DNA of 22,757 bases from Gnetum montanum (taxonomy: Eukaryota; Streptophyta; Gnetopsida; Gnetales; Gnetaceae): positions 456,098-478,854 of the forward strand of contig MNCI01035176.1 of the NCBI GenBank assembly GCA_015680685.1, given 5' to 3'. Below are positions 1-8,141 of this stretch, one piece after another. The notes under the pieces were generated by a model. It was not told the origin of the DNA and made no database searches. It saw only the letters and a list, made by a program, of their open reading frames with translations. The translations under genes were made by a program, and so were the position numbers. Within the stretch, counting starts at the first letter, position 1; every line of letters begins with the position of its first letter.

Positions 1-24
1 TTAGGAGGAATTTATGCTAACACC

Positions 25-63
25 AATATTTGTAAATATTATAAATATAATATTACAAATATT
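25..63. repeat. AT-rich near-perfect palindrome
   Basis: The arms at about 25-43 and 45-63 are reverse complements apart from a one-base bulge (AATATTTGTAA on the left, TTACAAATATT on the right). The sequence can form a hairpin or cruciform of about 19 bp. No terminal repeats or flanking duplication assign it to a MITE, so the function is unknown. Confidence 0.6.
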
Positions 64-992
64 TTATCATTAATATTACAATTATGTCATGGGTAGTAAT
101 AATGTTTGAAAAAAAAATGTCTTGAAGCCTTGGAATAATTAAATTCAAAAGGTAAGTCTAAAACCGGGGCTTCATGCTATTAGCATAGATGACATTGTGT
201 CATTGCTAAATTAAATTAATCAGCAGACCATTTAAAATTTTATTTTTGATGAACTGCAGCTCTAATTTACTGGCATTGGCCCAAAATATCTCTTGACAAC
301 TATCTCAGTGTGCCTTTGTGTCTTTGTTGCCGCGTTTTGTGGATTGGTATGTGATATCGAATGCTTCGACGTCGAGCATGGCTACTGTTTCGGATTGCAG
401 GTTCTAGGGTGAATGACATTTGTGATTGTCATTTTTCACTGCCTAAAAAAAATTTGAAATGCGTTCTTTGTGAAAGCCCAGGCTTGTTTGGTGAGGTTGT
501 AGGTGGATTATTTTCCAGAAAATGTTCTAAGCCATGGAAGGCTCCTTTTTGAAATACCGGTCACAGGAAATGGTAAGGTAAGTTGCGAAACAACCCTGCA
601 ACTGCCTGAAAATCCTCTGTGTAGTGTGCACCTTGCGGTTCTATGATGACGTTGAAGGCACGTAGGTCTAAAATAGAAACCCGAAATTGAAGCTTTCGTT
701 ACTGAAATCAAAAGAATTGCCACCGCAAAGCTCTGATGGGCAGCAACAACCTTAGGGGCTCCTCTTGCTGTGCGAAATTTTTTTTATTTATAACGGCAAG
801 GGTTTGGGTCGTTGCATTGGCAGGAACCATACCGTTTCAAGCTAAGAATGTGCAGCACCGCGGGACCATGATTTCAAAGAAATTTAGGGCCTTTTCCTAT
901 TCTGCATCACGTCTTCTTGCTTCCTCTGCATTTTTTTTCTTTTGCAGATCTGAAACCTTCCACAGTTAAGCACATCTAAACCAAGGTCGCAA

Positions 993-1037
993 TAGTATAT
1001 CCTCTCTGAAAATATGCTGCGGTAGTATATCCTCTCT
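993..1037 (+). repeat. Short direct repeat, 15-bp core, 2 copies
   Basis: TAGTATATCCTCTCT occurs at 993-1007 and again at 1023-1037, exactly 30 bases apart. It is probably a small local duplication; no role is evident. Confidence 0.6.
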
Positions 1038-1485
1038 CCTTTTTTTAAAAAAATATATTTTTGGACTATTGTATGTAGCAACATGATTATTCCTAGAATT
1101 CTTTGTTTTCCACACCAATATTCCATTTTGGGCCACCCCCTAAATTCCATACCAATGATATGAAATAACACATTCACATCCTCCTACTCTTACAATAATG
1201 TTCAAGATGAGTCTTACTGTTCCATAGAATGGCCAAATGTGCCAATAGTCACTAGTGTTATATCTCTAGAATCTGTATTAGCCATATCACAACTCAGCCA
1301 ATGGAGCTTACACTGAGGCAAGGTATCAATTGTATCGTAATTTACTTATTCTTGCTCATATGTGACTATGTTGTGTGTGCAAATGCAATCATACAGCAAT
1401 GGACTGGATCTGGAGGAAACACTTAGGATGAACTGATGCTGGAATAGTCATGTAAGGAACAAGACTCATGGCACGGTTATGGATG

Positions 1486-1560
1486 GACGACGAAAGACGC
1501 AATTTTGTCGTCGGCAACAACACATCTTCTTTTTCTTCTCTCTCTGTCTCTCTTCTCTCT
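1486..1560 (+). other. Hairpin followed by CT-rich tract ending in CAG
   Basis: GACGACGAAA (1486-1495) pairs with TTTTGTCGTC (1503-1512) with one G-T pair and a 7-base loop. It is followed by a nearly pure pyrimidine run (about 1526-1560) ending in CAG, which looks like a splice acceptor. It lies just upstream of the segment shared with the tail of E6 at the right edge, so it may belong to the 3' internal region of this LTR element. Confidence 0.35.
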
Positions 1561-2537
1561 CAGCTGCCAAATAAGGTTGGATGTCATTTGTGTATAGTGT
1601 TCATTCTTGTATTCATGAACACTAATATTGTCATGTATTGTAATGATTGATCCATTCACATGTCACCCCATTCACCATTAGTGTCATTCAAGTCAATAAT
1701 CCCATACCTTCCCAATATTTTGTAAGGAACTTGAGGACGAGTTTTCATTCAGTCATGGGGATATATCGCATCCACCATGCGATATCGCATCCTGCCTCAT
1801 CTTCTATAAATAAGAGGCGGCTTCCCTTATTCAAGATAGTTAGACTTAGACCCTTAGCCAAACTCTTGTAGTTTTACCATTCCAGAGTTAGAATAATTCC
1901 TATGTGCTCACAGTAGGAGTCATAAAGTGAATGGATCTTTATTCCAACAATTTGTACCTGAGCACACATTTGTGTATGGCAATAAAGACGAACTATATGA
2001 TAAACCTTACAGCATACATATTAAGCTAAATAGTAATTAATTATTACTGAATGTTTAAATGCTTTCCTAGTTAATTAATCTCTCTCTAAACCTTTGACTC
2101 TCCTAGTTAAGTACACTTAGTATGACCACTTCGAGCATGTGTGTAGCGCTTGGTAACCTAGTAACAATTAACGTTTGGTAATCCCAGCAGTGTTACACTG
2201 GTTCAAGATGTGTGCGGGAAGTGGGAACAGATACTAGTGTTAGGAACAGTTAGAACTTACTTAGTGAATAGTTAAATGAAAGTTAGTCACTTAGTTCTCT
2301 TTACCTTCCTCTATTAGCATAATACATTAAAAAGAAAAAAGTTATAAAAATCATATACCTCAAGCTTACTTAACCATACAACCGTGACAATACAAGTAAG
2401 TTTGGGAAGACAGTGATTGATTAACCTTGAGTGTTCCATTAAGGCACATAAGCACTTAGTCCTTGGAGTTCAACCGGATCGTGCGTGAAATGCTCATATT
2501 TGTATGGTTGGGTGTAGGGGTACCTTGCCACTCATTA
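1561..2537 (+). mobile_element. E1: 3' end of a plus-strand LTR element
   Basis: Bases 1561-1760 match, in reverse complement, the internal tail of E6 at 22562-22757. They end in the shared purine-rich stretch (gagttttcattcagtcatgg, 1739-1758), the likely polypurine tract. The 3' LTR runs from about 1761 to 2537, with TATAAATA at 1805-1812, the poly(A) signal AATAAA at 1981-1986, a GGTAAYCCCAG pair near 2150-2190, and a terminal CTCATTA at 2531-2537 (the family end CTCATCA with one change). The first ~25 bp of the LTR, including the expected TGATGAG start, are missing at the polypurine junction. The rest of the element lies to the left and is not seen as coding sequence. DNA to its right is the body of E2, so E1 is inserted into E2. 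Confidence 0.75.
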
Positions 2538-3540
2538 GCAAGAAAAAGAGATAGCTATCTAGAATGCCTTTGTTGCTAATGCACAATCCTATGCTTACAA
2601 AAAGACATTGACTGCTACTTAGGAGGAGAATAAACAACAAGCTGCAGAAAACTCTAGGTTGACCACCATTGAAAAACAAAAGAATATCCTAGAAGAAAGC
2701 ATCCATTAGTTGAGGGAGCAACTGATGAGGGTCAACCAAGATATTAGCAAATTAGCCAGGGAAAATAGAACCCTCTCAATGAAGAAGGTCTACACTATTT
2801 GATAAAAGTCAGCAATTGAAATCAATGCGTGGAAAAATGAGGCCAAGAAACATGAAAAGCTAAAGGAACACTTCTATAACCAAGTAGGCATGTATAAAAA
2901 ATAAATGAAAAAGAAATCCAAATGGATAAACCTAGTATTGGAGCCATGTCAATACAAAATCTTGATTAGCAACCCATTAGGTAGAAGTGAAAAACAAAGA
3001 CCTATAGATCGAAGATTTGAAGGAATATATGGCATTTGCTAACCTCAGATATGCCAACCTTGCCATGTTAATAGTAGGTTGTCCCAAAGGTGAGCTGGAA
3101 AAATAGGTAGTAACCACTTATGCATTGTATGAAAAAGAGTTTGCATATAGAAAAGATTCTTTACAAAAGCTTCATGTGACAAACTCAGAATTGAAGGTGG
3201 CTAAAGCCAGTTACCATGGATAGAAGGATGTCATCTCAGACCTAACTAGGAGATTAACAAATTATCAAGAATTAAGAGAGAAAGCTAGGGCCTTTGAGGA
3301 AGAATGATGGTAGTTTACGATGCAGCCTAGTATGTGAAGGCCAATAAGATGTTCCTACAATAGCCATGTCCTTGGGACGTACTAGCATCAACACACATTA
3401 GTTCAGTAGCCTTGATGGTACACAACCCAAGGACGAAAGAAGAAAAGTTGCAGGCATTACTTGATTACTACAAATTTCACAAGCCTAGTGACAAAGGGAA
3501 GTACCTGATGGAAGAGCCATTGCCTCCAAGAACTACATGA
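2538..3540 (+). pseudogene. Broken coiled-coil ORF in the 3' part of E2
   Basis: I do not recognise this protein. One main frame can be followed from 2539, with stops mostly of the TAG/TAA type and at least one frame change near 3000, to a natural-looking TGA at 3538-3540. Conceptual residues are rich in Lys, Glu, Gln and Leu (for example EKQKNILEES, LREQLMRVNQ, ELREKARAFEEE), which suggests long coiled coils. The C-terminus is hydrophilic (DYYKFHKPSDKGKYL). No membrane segment, zinc knuckle or pol motif is visible. It lies in the sense direction just before the E2 polypurine tract and 3' LTR, the position taken by env-like ORFs in Athila-type elements. The N-terminal part is cut off by E1. 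It could be an additional retrotransposon ORF, a captured host gene, or the C-terminal part of an unusual gag in a non-autonomous element. Confidence 0.55.
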
Positions 3541-3730
3541 GCTTCCCTAGTTTTGCATCTTGTAATATTATGTCCCAATTTTTGTGAAATAGCACTACAA
3601 CATGTAAAAGTCAATTGTTTTGTTTGATGTTTAAGTCAGTCAATAATTCCATACCTTCTTAATATTTTGTAAAGAACTTGTTTCTCATTTTGTTTAACTC
3701 GAGGATGAGTTTTCATTCAGTCATAGGGGT
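3541..3730 (+). other. E2 3' untranslated tail and polypurine tract
   Basis: This non-coding tail closely matches, in reverse complement, the E5 segment at about 18257-18345 (aataattccatacctt, aatattttgtaaagaac, gaggatgagttttcatt). It ends in the purine-rich cataggggta, the expected plus-strand priming site next to the 3' LTR. Confidence 0.65.
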
Positions 3731-4534
3731 ACGCAATATCAAGTCTTAAGAAACAATGTTGGATATTTGATATCATCTCTTCCATGCTAGCCTATAAATA
3801 AAACACTTTGGTGCATGGTTGGGAGGGAGCCTTAGTTCTTAGTTTTTGATAGTTTTTCTTAGATTTTTGCATTCAAGTTCTGTTATTACTAATGCATGTC
3901 TATTGTGTGATGTTTGTAATCATACGACACCTTTGTTTGAGTGTGATGTACTTGGACACGTTACATGACTGGAAATAAAGATCAAGATTACTTTCATCAT
4001 TGTTGCATTTTTGCTTTAATTATTTAATTATTTACTATTTTCTTTAATTAATGTTTCCATTTATTGCTATTTACCATTCTTGTCATTAAGCGGAATAAGT
4101 ACAACTTAATCATGAATGCTTAAGTGTAAGTACTTGGTAATCCAGCAGTGTATCATTTGACACACACAGTCACGTACACTTGGCAATCCCAACAGTAGTT
4201 ATATGAAGTCCAAGGAATGTATGGATGATTAGAAATGAATACTTATTGCACATAGGCTAGTTTAGGTTCTATTTTCCATTGTTCATTAGCTTAATTAATT
4301 TATCTCTTTATCATCATTCAGAGTAGCATAGAATTAGACAACACCATGTGCCTCACTTTGGACTAAACCATACATGACAAAGCTACCACTAGTCCAAGTG
4401 GGAAGATAACGAATTGCGATCAAAGCATAATGATCTAGATGTCACAACTAGTCCCATCCATTGAATTCGACTATATCATGCACAAATGCTTGTGATTCGT
4501 ATGGTTGGGCGTAGGTGTACCTTGCTTCTCATCA
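3731..4534 (+). mobile_element. E2: 3' LTR, lacking its U3 start
   Basis: This LTR belongs to the same subfamily as the E5 LTRs. It has GATATC upstream of TATAAATA (3793-3800), AATAAA at 3974-3979, two TTGGYAATCC motifs around 4135-4190, and the family terminus CTCATCA at 4528-4534. Compared with E5, about 90 bp of U3, including the TGATGAG start, are missing directly after the polypurine tract. The DNA to its right (4535 on) is what remains of the E3 3' LTR, so E2 probably inserted there. The left duplicate of its target site is outside the window. Confidence 0.75.
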
Positions 4535-4837
4535 ATTATCATCCCCCACGACTAAGCTAAGCGCTTCGGGATCAACAAGGATCAAATATTTTGAAAATTG
4601 AATTTGTGGGGATAAAGTTATGAGCATCAGAAGTTAGTTTTTCATAGCTTAGAAACAAAATGGCAAAAACTTCTTTTGTTGTAAATGGGAAGAATGAAAA
4701 ATTCACTAACTCCCCACACCTATATATAGTATTTTTATAAGAGTGACACCATTGATGAGACATTATATCAATGATGTATGAGGGTCTCATACATTGCATC
4801 AATGACATCACCATGAAAAATTTAAAATTTTATATCA
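4535..4837 (-). repeat. E3 3' LTR remnant (U3 and start of R)
   Basis: The right part matches the 5' LTR of E3 at the same distance from the end. Both share GACATYATATCAATGATG, a TATA-like box (near 4721-4736 versus 14526-14540), GAATGAAAARTT, and a GAAACAAAA/GGAACAAAA block. The LTR starts on the minus strand at 4837 (TGATATAAAA). Similarity is clear down to about 4615; 4535-4615 cannot be aligned by eye. The rest of R and U5 is missing, probably displaced by E2 or deleted. Confidence 0.65.
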
Positions 4838-5392
4838 ATTTTTCTTGGAAAAAATGGATCAAACAAAAGGATTGGAAGATAGTAAGCATTTCCATAGGGT
4901 TTTGGAATAGCCAGAATGCTCAGATTTAGAGAATTAGGTGTTTAAAGACTATAAAGAAGGAATCTTGGGTGATGAAGATTTATTAAGTGTATAGAAGATG
5001 GATAATGGATTAGAGGTATATGGATATGATTTTAAAATTAAGGGAAGTATTTATTGGATTGTTGATGATTTTGAAAGGCATAAGATGATGTGGAATTACT
5101 TGTGAAATATGAAATACAAGAACTATACAAGTGCATCCTCCCCAAAGTAGGCTCTAGCCCTTTGTACCCTTGTATAACCATGCCTAAAAGTGTTCGTAAG
5201 CACTCAAGAAGTTGAATGTAAGACATACCTGTTTAGCAAGACACACATGTTAGTATTACCAAATTGGGAAAATAATGCTATATTACACAAAACCACAAGT
5301 TATGATTAAATATATAGTTAAATGAGATGGATTGTAGGAGGGATTGCTAAAATTGAGACGTCACATATCTTACCATAGGTATAATCAATCCT

Positions 5393-5447
5393 TGGGTGTA
5401 ATTGGTGGTTAAAGTAATCATTAGCCTTTCTTTCCAAGATTCAAACC
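5393..5447 (+). other. Possible tRNA-derived SINE remnant (weak)
   Basis: TGGGTGTAATTGG (5393-5405) resembles a Pol III box A, and ATTCAAACC (5439-5447) matches box B at 8 of 9 positions, 46 bases downstream. No ends or tail can be defined, so chance resemblance is possible. Confidence 0.2.
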
Positions 5448-5627
5448 AAGTCTAAACAACTTTCTAGTGACATCACATTACTTCCTCTCTTAGGTTCACA
5501 ACCATAAGACTACCACTATTGCAAAGAGTATTACCAAGTGGCGTATTGTCTAAGGAAGGAATCTATTCATTGCATTCTTTATTTTTTTCTTTTTTTCTTT
5601 AGGTTCCTAAGAAGCCACCAACCTTCT

Positions 5628-5748
5628 AGCATGGGTAACATGTCTTTCCAATGGGACCCCTAGAAACTTATTTTGTGCATGGATTTTATTTTTATTTATT
5701 TTGACCTTATTAGAGGACCACTTTCAAGCATGAGTAACATGTCTTTCC
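5628..5748 (+). repeat. Imperfect local duplication
   Basis: AGCATGRGTAACATGTCTTTCC occurs at 5628-5649 and 5727-5748, 99 bases apart and differing at one base, each after a related CC-ACC/CCAC-TTC context. It is an old tandem duplication within the E3 tail. Confidence 0.65.
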
Positions 5749-6120
5749 GATCACATGGTAAGGAAACACTTATTGTACTCTTACTTACATTTTTCATTAG
5801 ATCTACAAGGATATAATACATATTTAGCAACAGGATATAACTCATAGTAGTAATCCAAGAAAATCCACAAATCCCCTTGATGTCACGCCTTTTACATTTC
5901 CACTTGTTTCTTCACTCTTTTGTCTAGGCATAGTGATCACATATTTACTCTTAGTTTTATTATGAGAAGAATATCATTATGGCCATGGTAAGAACCTCTT
6001 ATTGTTGGAATGGATGGATGGATGTCATGGTCTTGCTGTATAGATAATTAGTCCCTTATGATTGATAATATAGAGAAATCTTCATCTTATTGGGACTACA
6101 TCTTGCCTTATTCAATGTGT

Positions 6121-6357
6121 TTTATTGAAAATAGAAAAAAATATGTACAAGTAAAATGAAGAAAAAGTAAGAAAATTTTAAAAAATTGGAAAAGACATCA
6201 AGAATTAAAAAGATAAAAAGGAGGGAAAAAATTATTGAAATATTAGAAAATATTAAAGAATTTATAAATCATTAAGAAATTAAAAAATATAAAAGAAAAG
6301 GAAAATATATCAAGAAAGTAGAAAATATACTAAGAAAGTGGGAAATTGGAAGGTACT
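6121..6357 (+). repeat. A/G-rich low-complexity block with degenerate 20-bp repeats
   Basis: The plus strand is almost free of C for over 200 bases and made of AAAATATA, ATCAAGAAA and AGTRG units. The clearest pair is aaaatatatcaagaaagtag followed by aaaatatactaagaaagtgg near 6302-6341. For E3 this is a pyrimidine-rich tract just downstream of pol. Confidence 0.6.
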
Positions 6358-6489
6358 TATGTGTCCTAGTGGACATCCCATGACCATGGTTATGATTAGT
6401 CAATTAGAAAAGTGAACAAGTAGAGGACATGTGGATATATTTGATGGAATCTTGAGTGGAATTGGAATATTGATGATAAGATTTGACCT

Positions 6490-7528
6490 ACTAGATGTTT
6501 ATCAAGATAAGCTTATGTGGGCTAGATGAATGGTGAATATGCATGGCACTACAAGGGTAACTTGCTTGAACAATGTAGGGCCCCTCCCAAAGCATTTGAA
6601 ACTAGGCCTTTTGTTGGACATGATTGAGGTTATAATATAGGACCTTGTTGCCTAGTTGTATCAATACTTGCCCTATACAAGCATCGTGCCTATGCTTGGA
6701 CTAGTTCTTGTGGATCTCATTGCTCATAAGTGCTACTAGCCTATTTTCTTCTAACAGATTAAGATTCATTAGGCACTCTCTTTGGGCAAAGCTCATATTT
6801 AGGTCAAGTTGGCTAGTAGTAGCTAGAGTTTAAAGCTCTGCATGGATCAGTAGCATGGATAACTTATCGTAAACTAGCTCATTAGGTGAATAACCAATGG
6901 ATAATTTCCACATCGTTCTATAGGCCCATAGAGCATCATTTAATGTAGTGCTCCAATCATTTCTAAATCTACTAACCATCCTAGTGCATATTTTAGTGAT
7001 CTTAGGGTTAGTTACTTTTGCTTGATCATTGGCTTGGGGATGGTATGGTGTGGTCAACTTATGGTTTACCCCAAGTTATTGCACAAGCTTCTTAAAAATA
7101 GCATCGGTAAAATAAGTTCCATTATCTGAAATAAGCATTCTCAGTACTCCAAATTGATTCACCACATGTTTTTGCAAAAACTTGGCAACTGTTTTGGCTA
7201 TACAATCCTTGACTACTACTACCTTTGTCCACTTGGTGCAATAATCCACGATCATAATTATATAGGCCTTCCTATTTGACATTGCTATTATGGGACCCAT
7301 AAAGTCAATTCTCCATATATTAAATGGTTTAAGTTTTTGTATCTATTTCTAGCTATTATTCCACCATCTTTTTAGCATCTGTCATAAGATTGTGTAAAGG
7401 TATGAGCATCCTAGAATAACGTAGGTCAAAAGTAGCATGCCATCATCAATTTTGGTGTCATCCTACATCCTGCATAATGGCCACCACATGGGCCTTCATG
7501 TGCATCCCATAGGATTTGTTGTTGATCA
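6490..7528 (-). pseudogene. pol: E3 integrase (zinc finger 3' part, core, C-terminus)
   Basis: Integrase joins retrotransposon cDNA to chromosomal DNA. From right to left: part of the HHCC zinc-binding region (7426-7528, with AHEGPCGGHYAG); the catalytic core, with the first Asp in VDYCTKW and the second in ISDNGTYF (about 7076-7300); YHPQANDQAK and LWAYRT (about 6830-7057); and a C-terminal stretch with GNKVLYYNL and WEGPYIV (about 6530-6680). The core's third catalytic residue, the Glu expected in NGQAE, is Lys here (AAA at 7016-7018). Frame breaks lie between the zinc finger and core and at 7058-7075, and the C-terminal part has stops. The zinc-finger region is cut by the E4 solo LTR. The protein is inactive. 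Confidence 0.85.
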
Positions 7529-7558
7529 CATTCTGATGAGACGCAGATTGCACAAGCC

Positions 7559-7609
7559 GCGATATCGCTGCCGCCGCGATATCGCGGTTCGCTACCATAT
7601 CTATAAATA
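7559..7609 (+). promoter_or_regulatory. E4 LTR promoter: paired GCGATATCGC palindromes and TATA box
   Basis: GCGATATCGC (7559-7568) and the 14-bp perfect palindrome CCGCGATATCGCGG (7574-7587) lie just upstream of TATAAATA (7602-7609). The same paired GATATC arrangement precedes the TATA box in the E1 and E6 LTRs, and variant GATATC/CAATATC copies do so in E2 and E5. This is consistent with a dimeric transcription factor site; the factor is unknown. Confidence 0.6.
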
Positions 7610-7854
7610 AGAGGTGGCACTCCCTTCATTTCCCAATCTTGGCTAGAAGTAGCGAAGCTCTGGCAGTGTGAACACTCCAGAGTTAGATTAATTTCCCATG
7701 TGCCCGCAGTAGGAGTCCTAGAGTGACGGCTCTTTATTCGAGCAACTTTGTAACCTGAACACAAGTTGTGTACGGCAATAAAGATGAACTTGATTGGATA
7801 AACCTTGCAGTACATGGTTTTATTTTGTTGTTATTTATTACTTTCCTAGTGCGC

Positions 7855-8141
7855 ACGAGTACGACTTGATTACGAGCATCTACAGATGTGTACGGCTAAT
7901 CAAGGAATCGGCTACTCGTCACAACGTGTGAGTACGACTTGATTACGAGCATTGTGACTACTTGGTAACCCAGTAGCGTATTCCAGGATCTACGCTTGGT
8001 AATCCCAGTGGTAGTCCAATGTGTACGGCTGGTCAAGGAATCGGCTACTCATTGCTAGGCTAGAACGTGTGATAAGTACGACTTGGCTACGAGCGCCCAT
8101 GGGTGTGTACGGCTAGCCAAGGAATCGGCTGCTTATCACAC
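7855..8141 (+). repeat. Array of three related long stem-loops in E4 U5
   Basis: Stem-loop 1 (7855-7919): ACGAGTA pairs with TACTCGT and CTTGATTA (7865-7872) with TAATCAAG (7897-7904). Stem-loop 2 (7930-8050): GAGTA with TACTC, CTTGATTA with TGGTCAAG through two G-U pairs, GACTAC (7956-7961) with GTAGTC (8011-8016), and GCGTA with TACGC at the tip. Stem-loop 3 (8067-8141): GTGTGATAAG with CTTATCACAC and CTTGGCTA (8082-8089) with TAGCCAAG (8114-8121). CGA and TCG pair between the outer and inner stems in each. The stem changes keep pairing. These bases lie downstream of the poly(A) signal, so they would be in the 5' leader of the element's RNA. Confidence 0.75.

Larger units (their letters stand above)
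64..1560. other. Unassigned region with splice-like signals
   Basis: There is no convincing gene here. About 300-960 is visibly richer in G+C than the surrounding AT-rich DNA. It contains a consensus-like splice donor (AAG then GTAAGT at 578-583) and, about 370 bases on, a strong acceptor (a T-rich tract ending in GCAG at 931-947). The longest open frame is a 63-codon plus-strand frame at 361-552 with two Cys pairs and no family I recognise. The stretch could be a captured or decayed host gene fragment, part of the body of the plus-strand LTR element whose 3' end follows, or an unrelated insertion. Nothing recognisable is seen at 64-300 or 1040-1460. Confidence 0.35.
4838..6490 (-). other. 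E3 non-coding region between pol and 3' LTR
   Basis: About 1.65 kb lie between the end of integrase and the 3' LTR. No long open frame or known domain is visible on either strand, so unlike E2 there is no clear extra ORF. It contains an imperfect 100-bp-spaced duplication (5628-5748), an A-rich strand-asymmetric block (6121-6357), a run on the E3 sense strand made almost only of A and G (near 5580-5605), and a weak tRNA-promoter-like stretch near 5393-5447. The purine tract adjoining the 3' LTR would be near 4838-4855. Confidence 0.5.

Noticed and set aside
1757-4534. E1 and E2 LTRs as the two LTRs of one short element
   Set aside because: The two LTRs belong to different subfamilies, both are preceded by polypurine tracts, and no primer site follows the first.
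5038-5226. 62-codon minus-strand frame in the E3 tail as an extra ORF
   Set aside because: No motif, no similarity to the E2 ORF, low-complexity ends; length expected by chance.
7426-7815. 129-codon minus-strand open frame that looks like one protein
   Set aside because: It is a chance fusion of E3 integrase zinc finger with antisense E4 LTR; the junction is the insertion point at 7533/7534.
7855-8141. CRISPR-like array of repeats in the E4 LTR
   Set aside because: Repeats are unequally spaced, imperfect and paired as hairpins inside an LTR of a plant element; the context is not prokaryotic.
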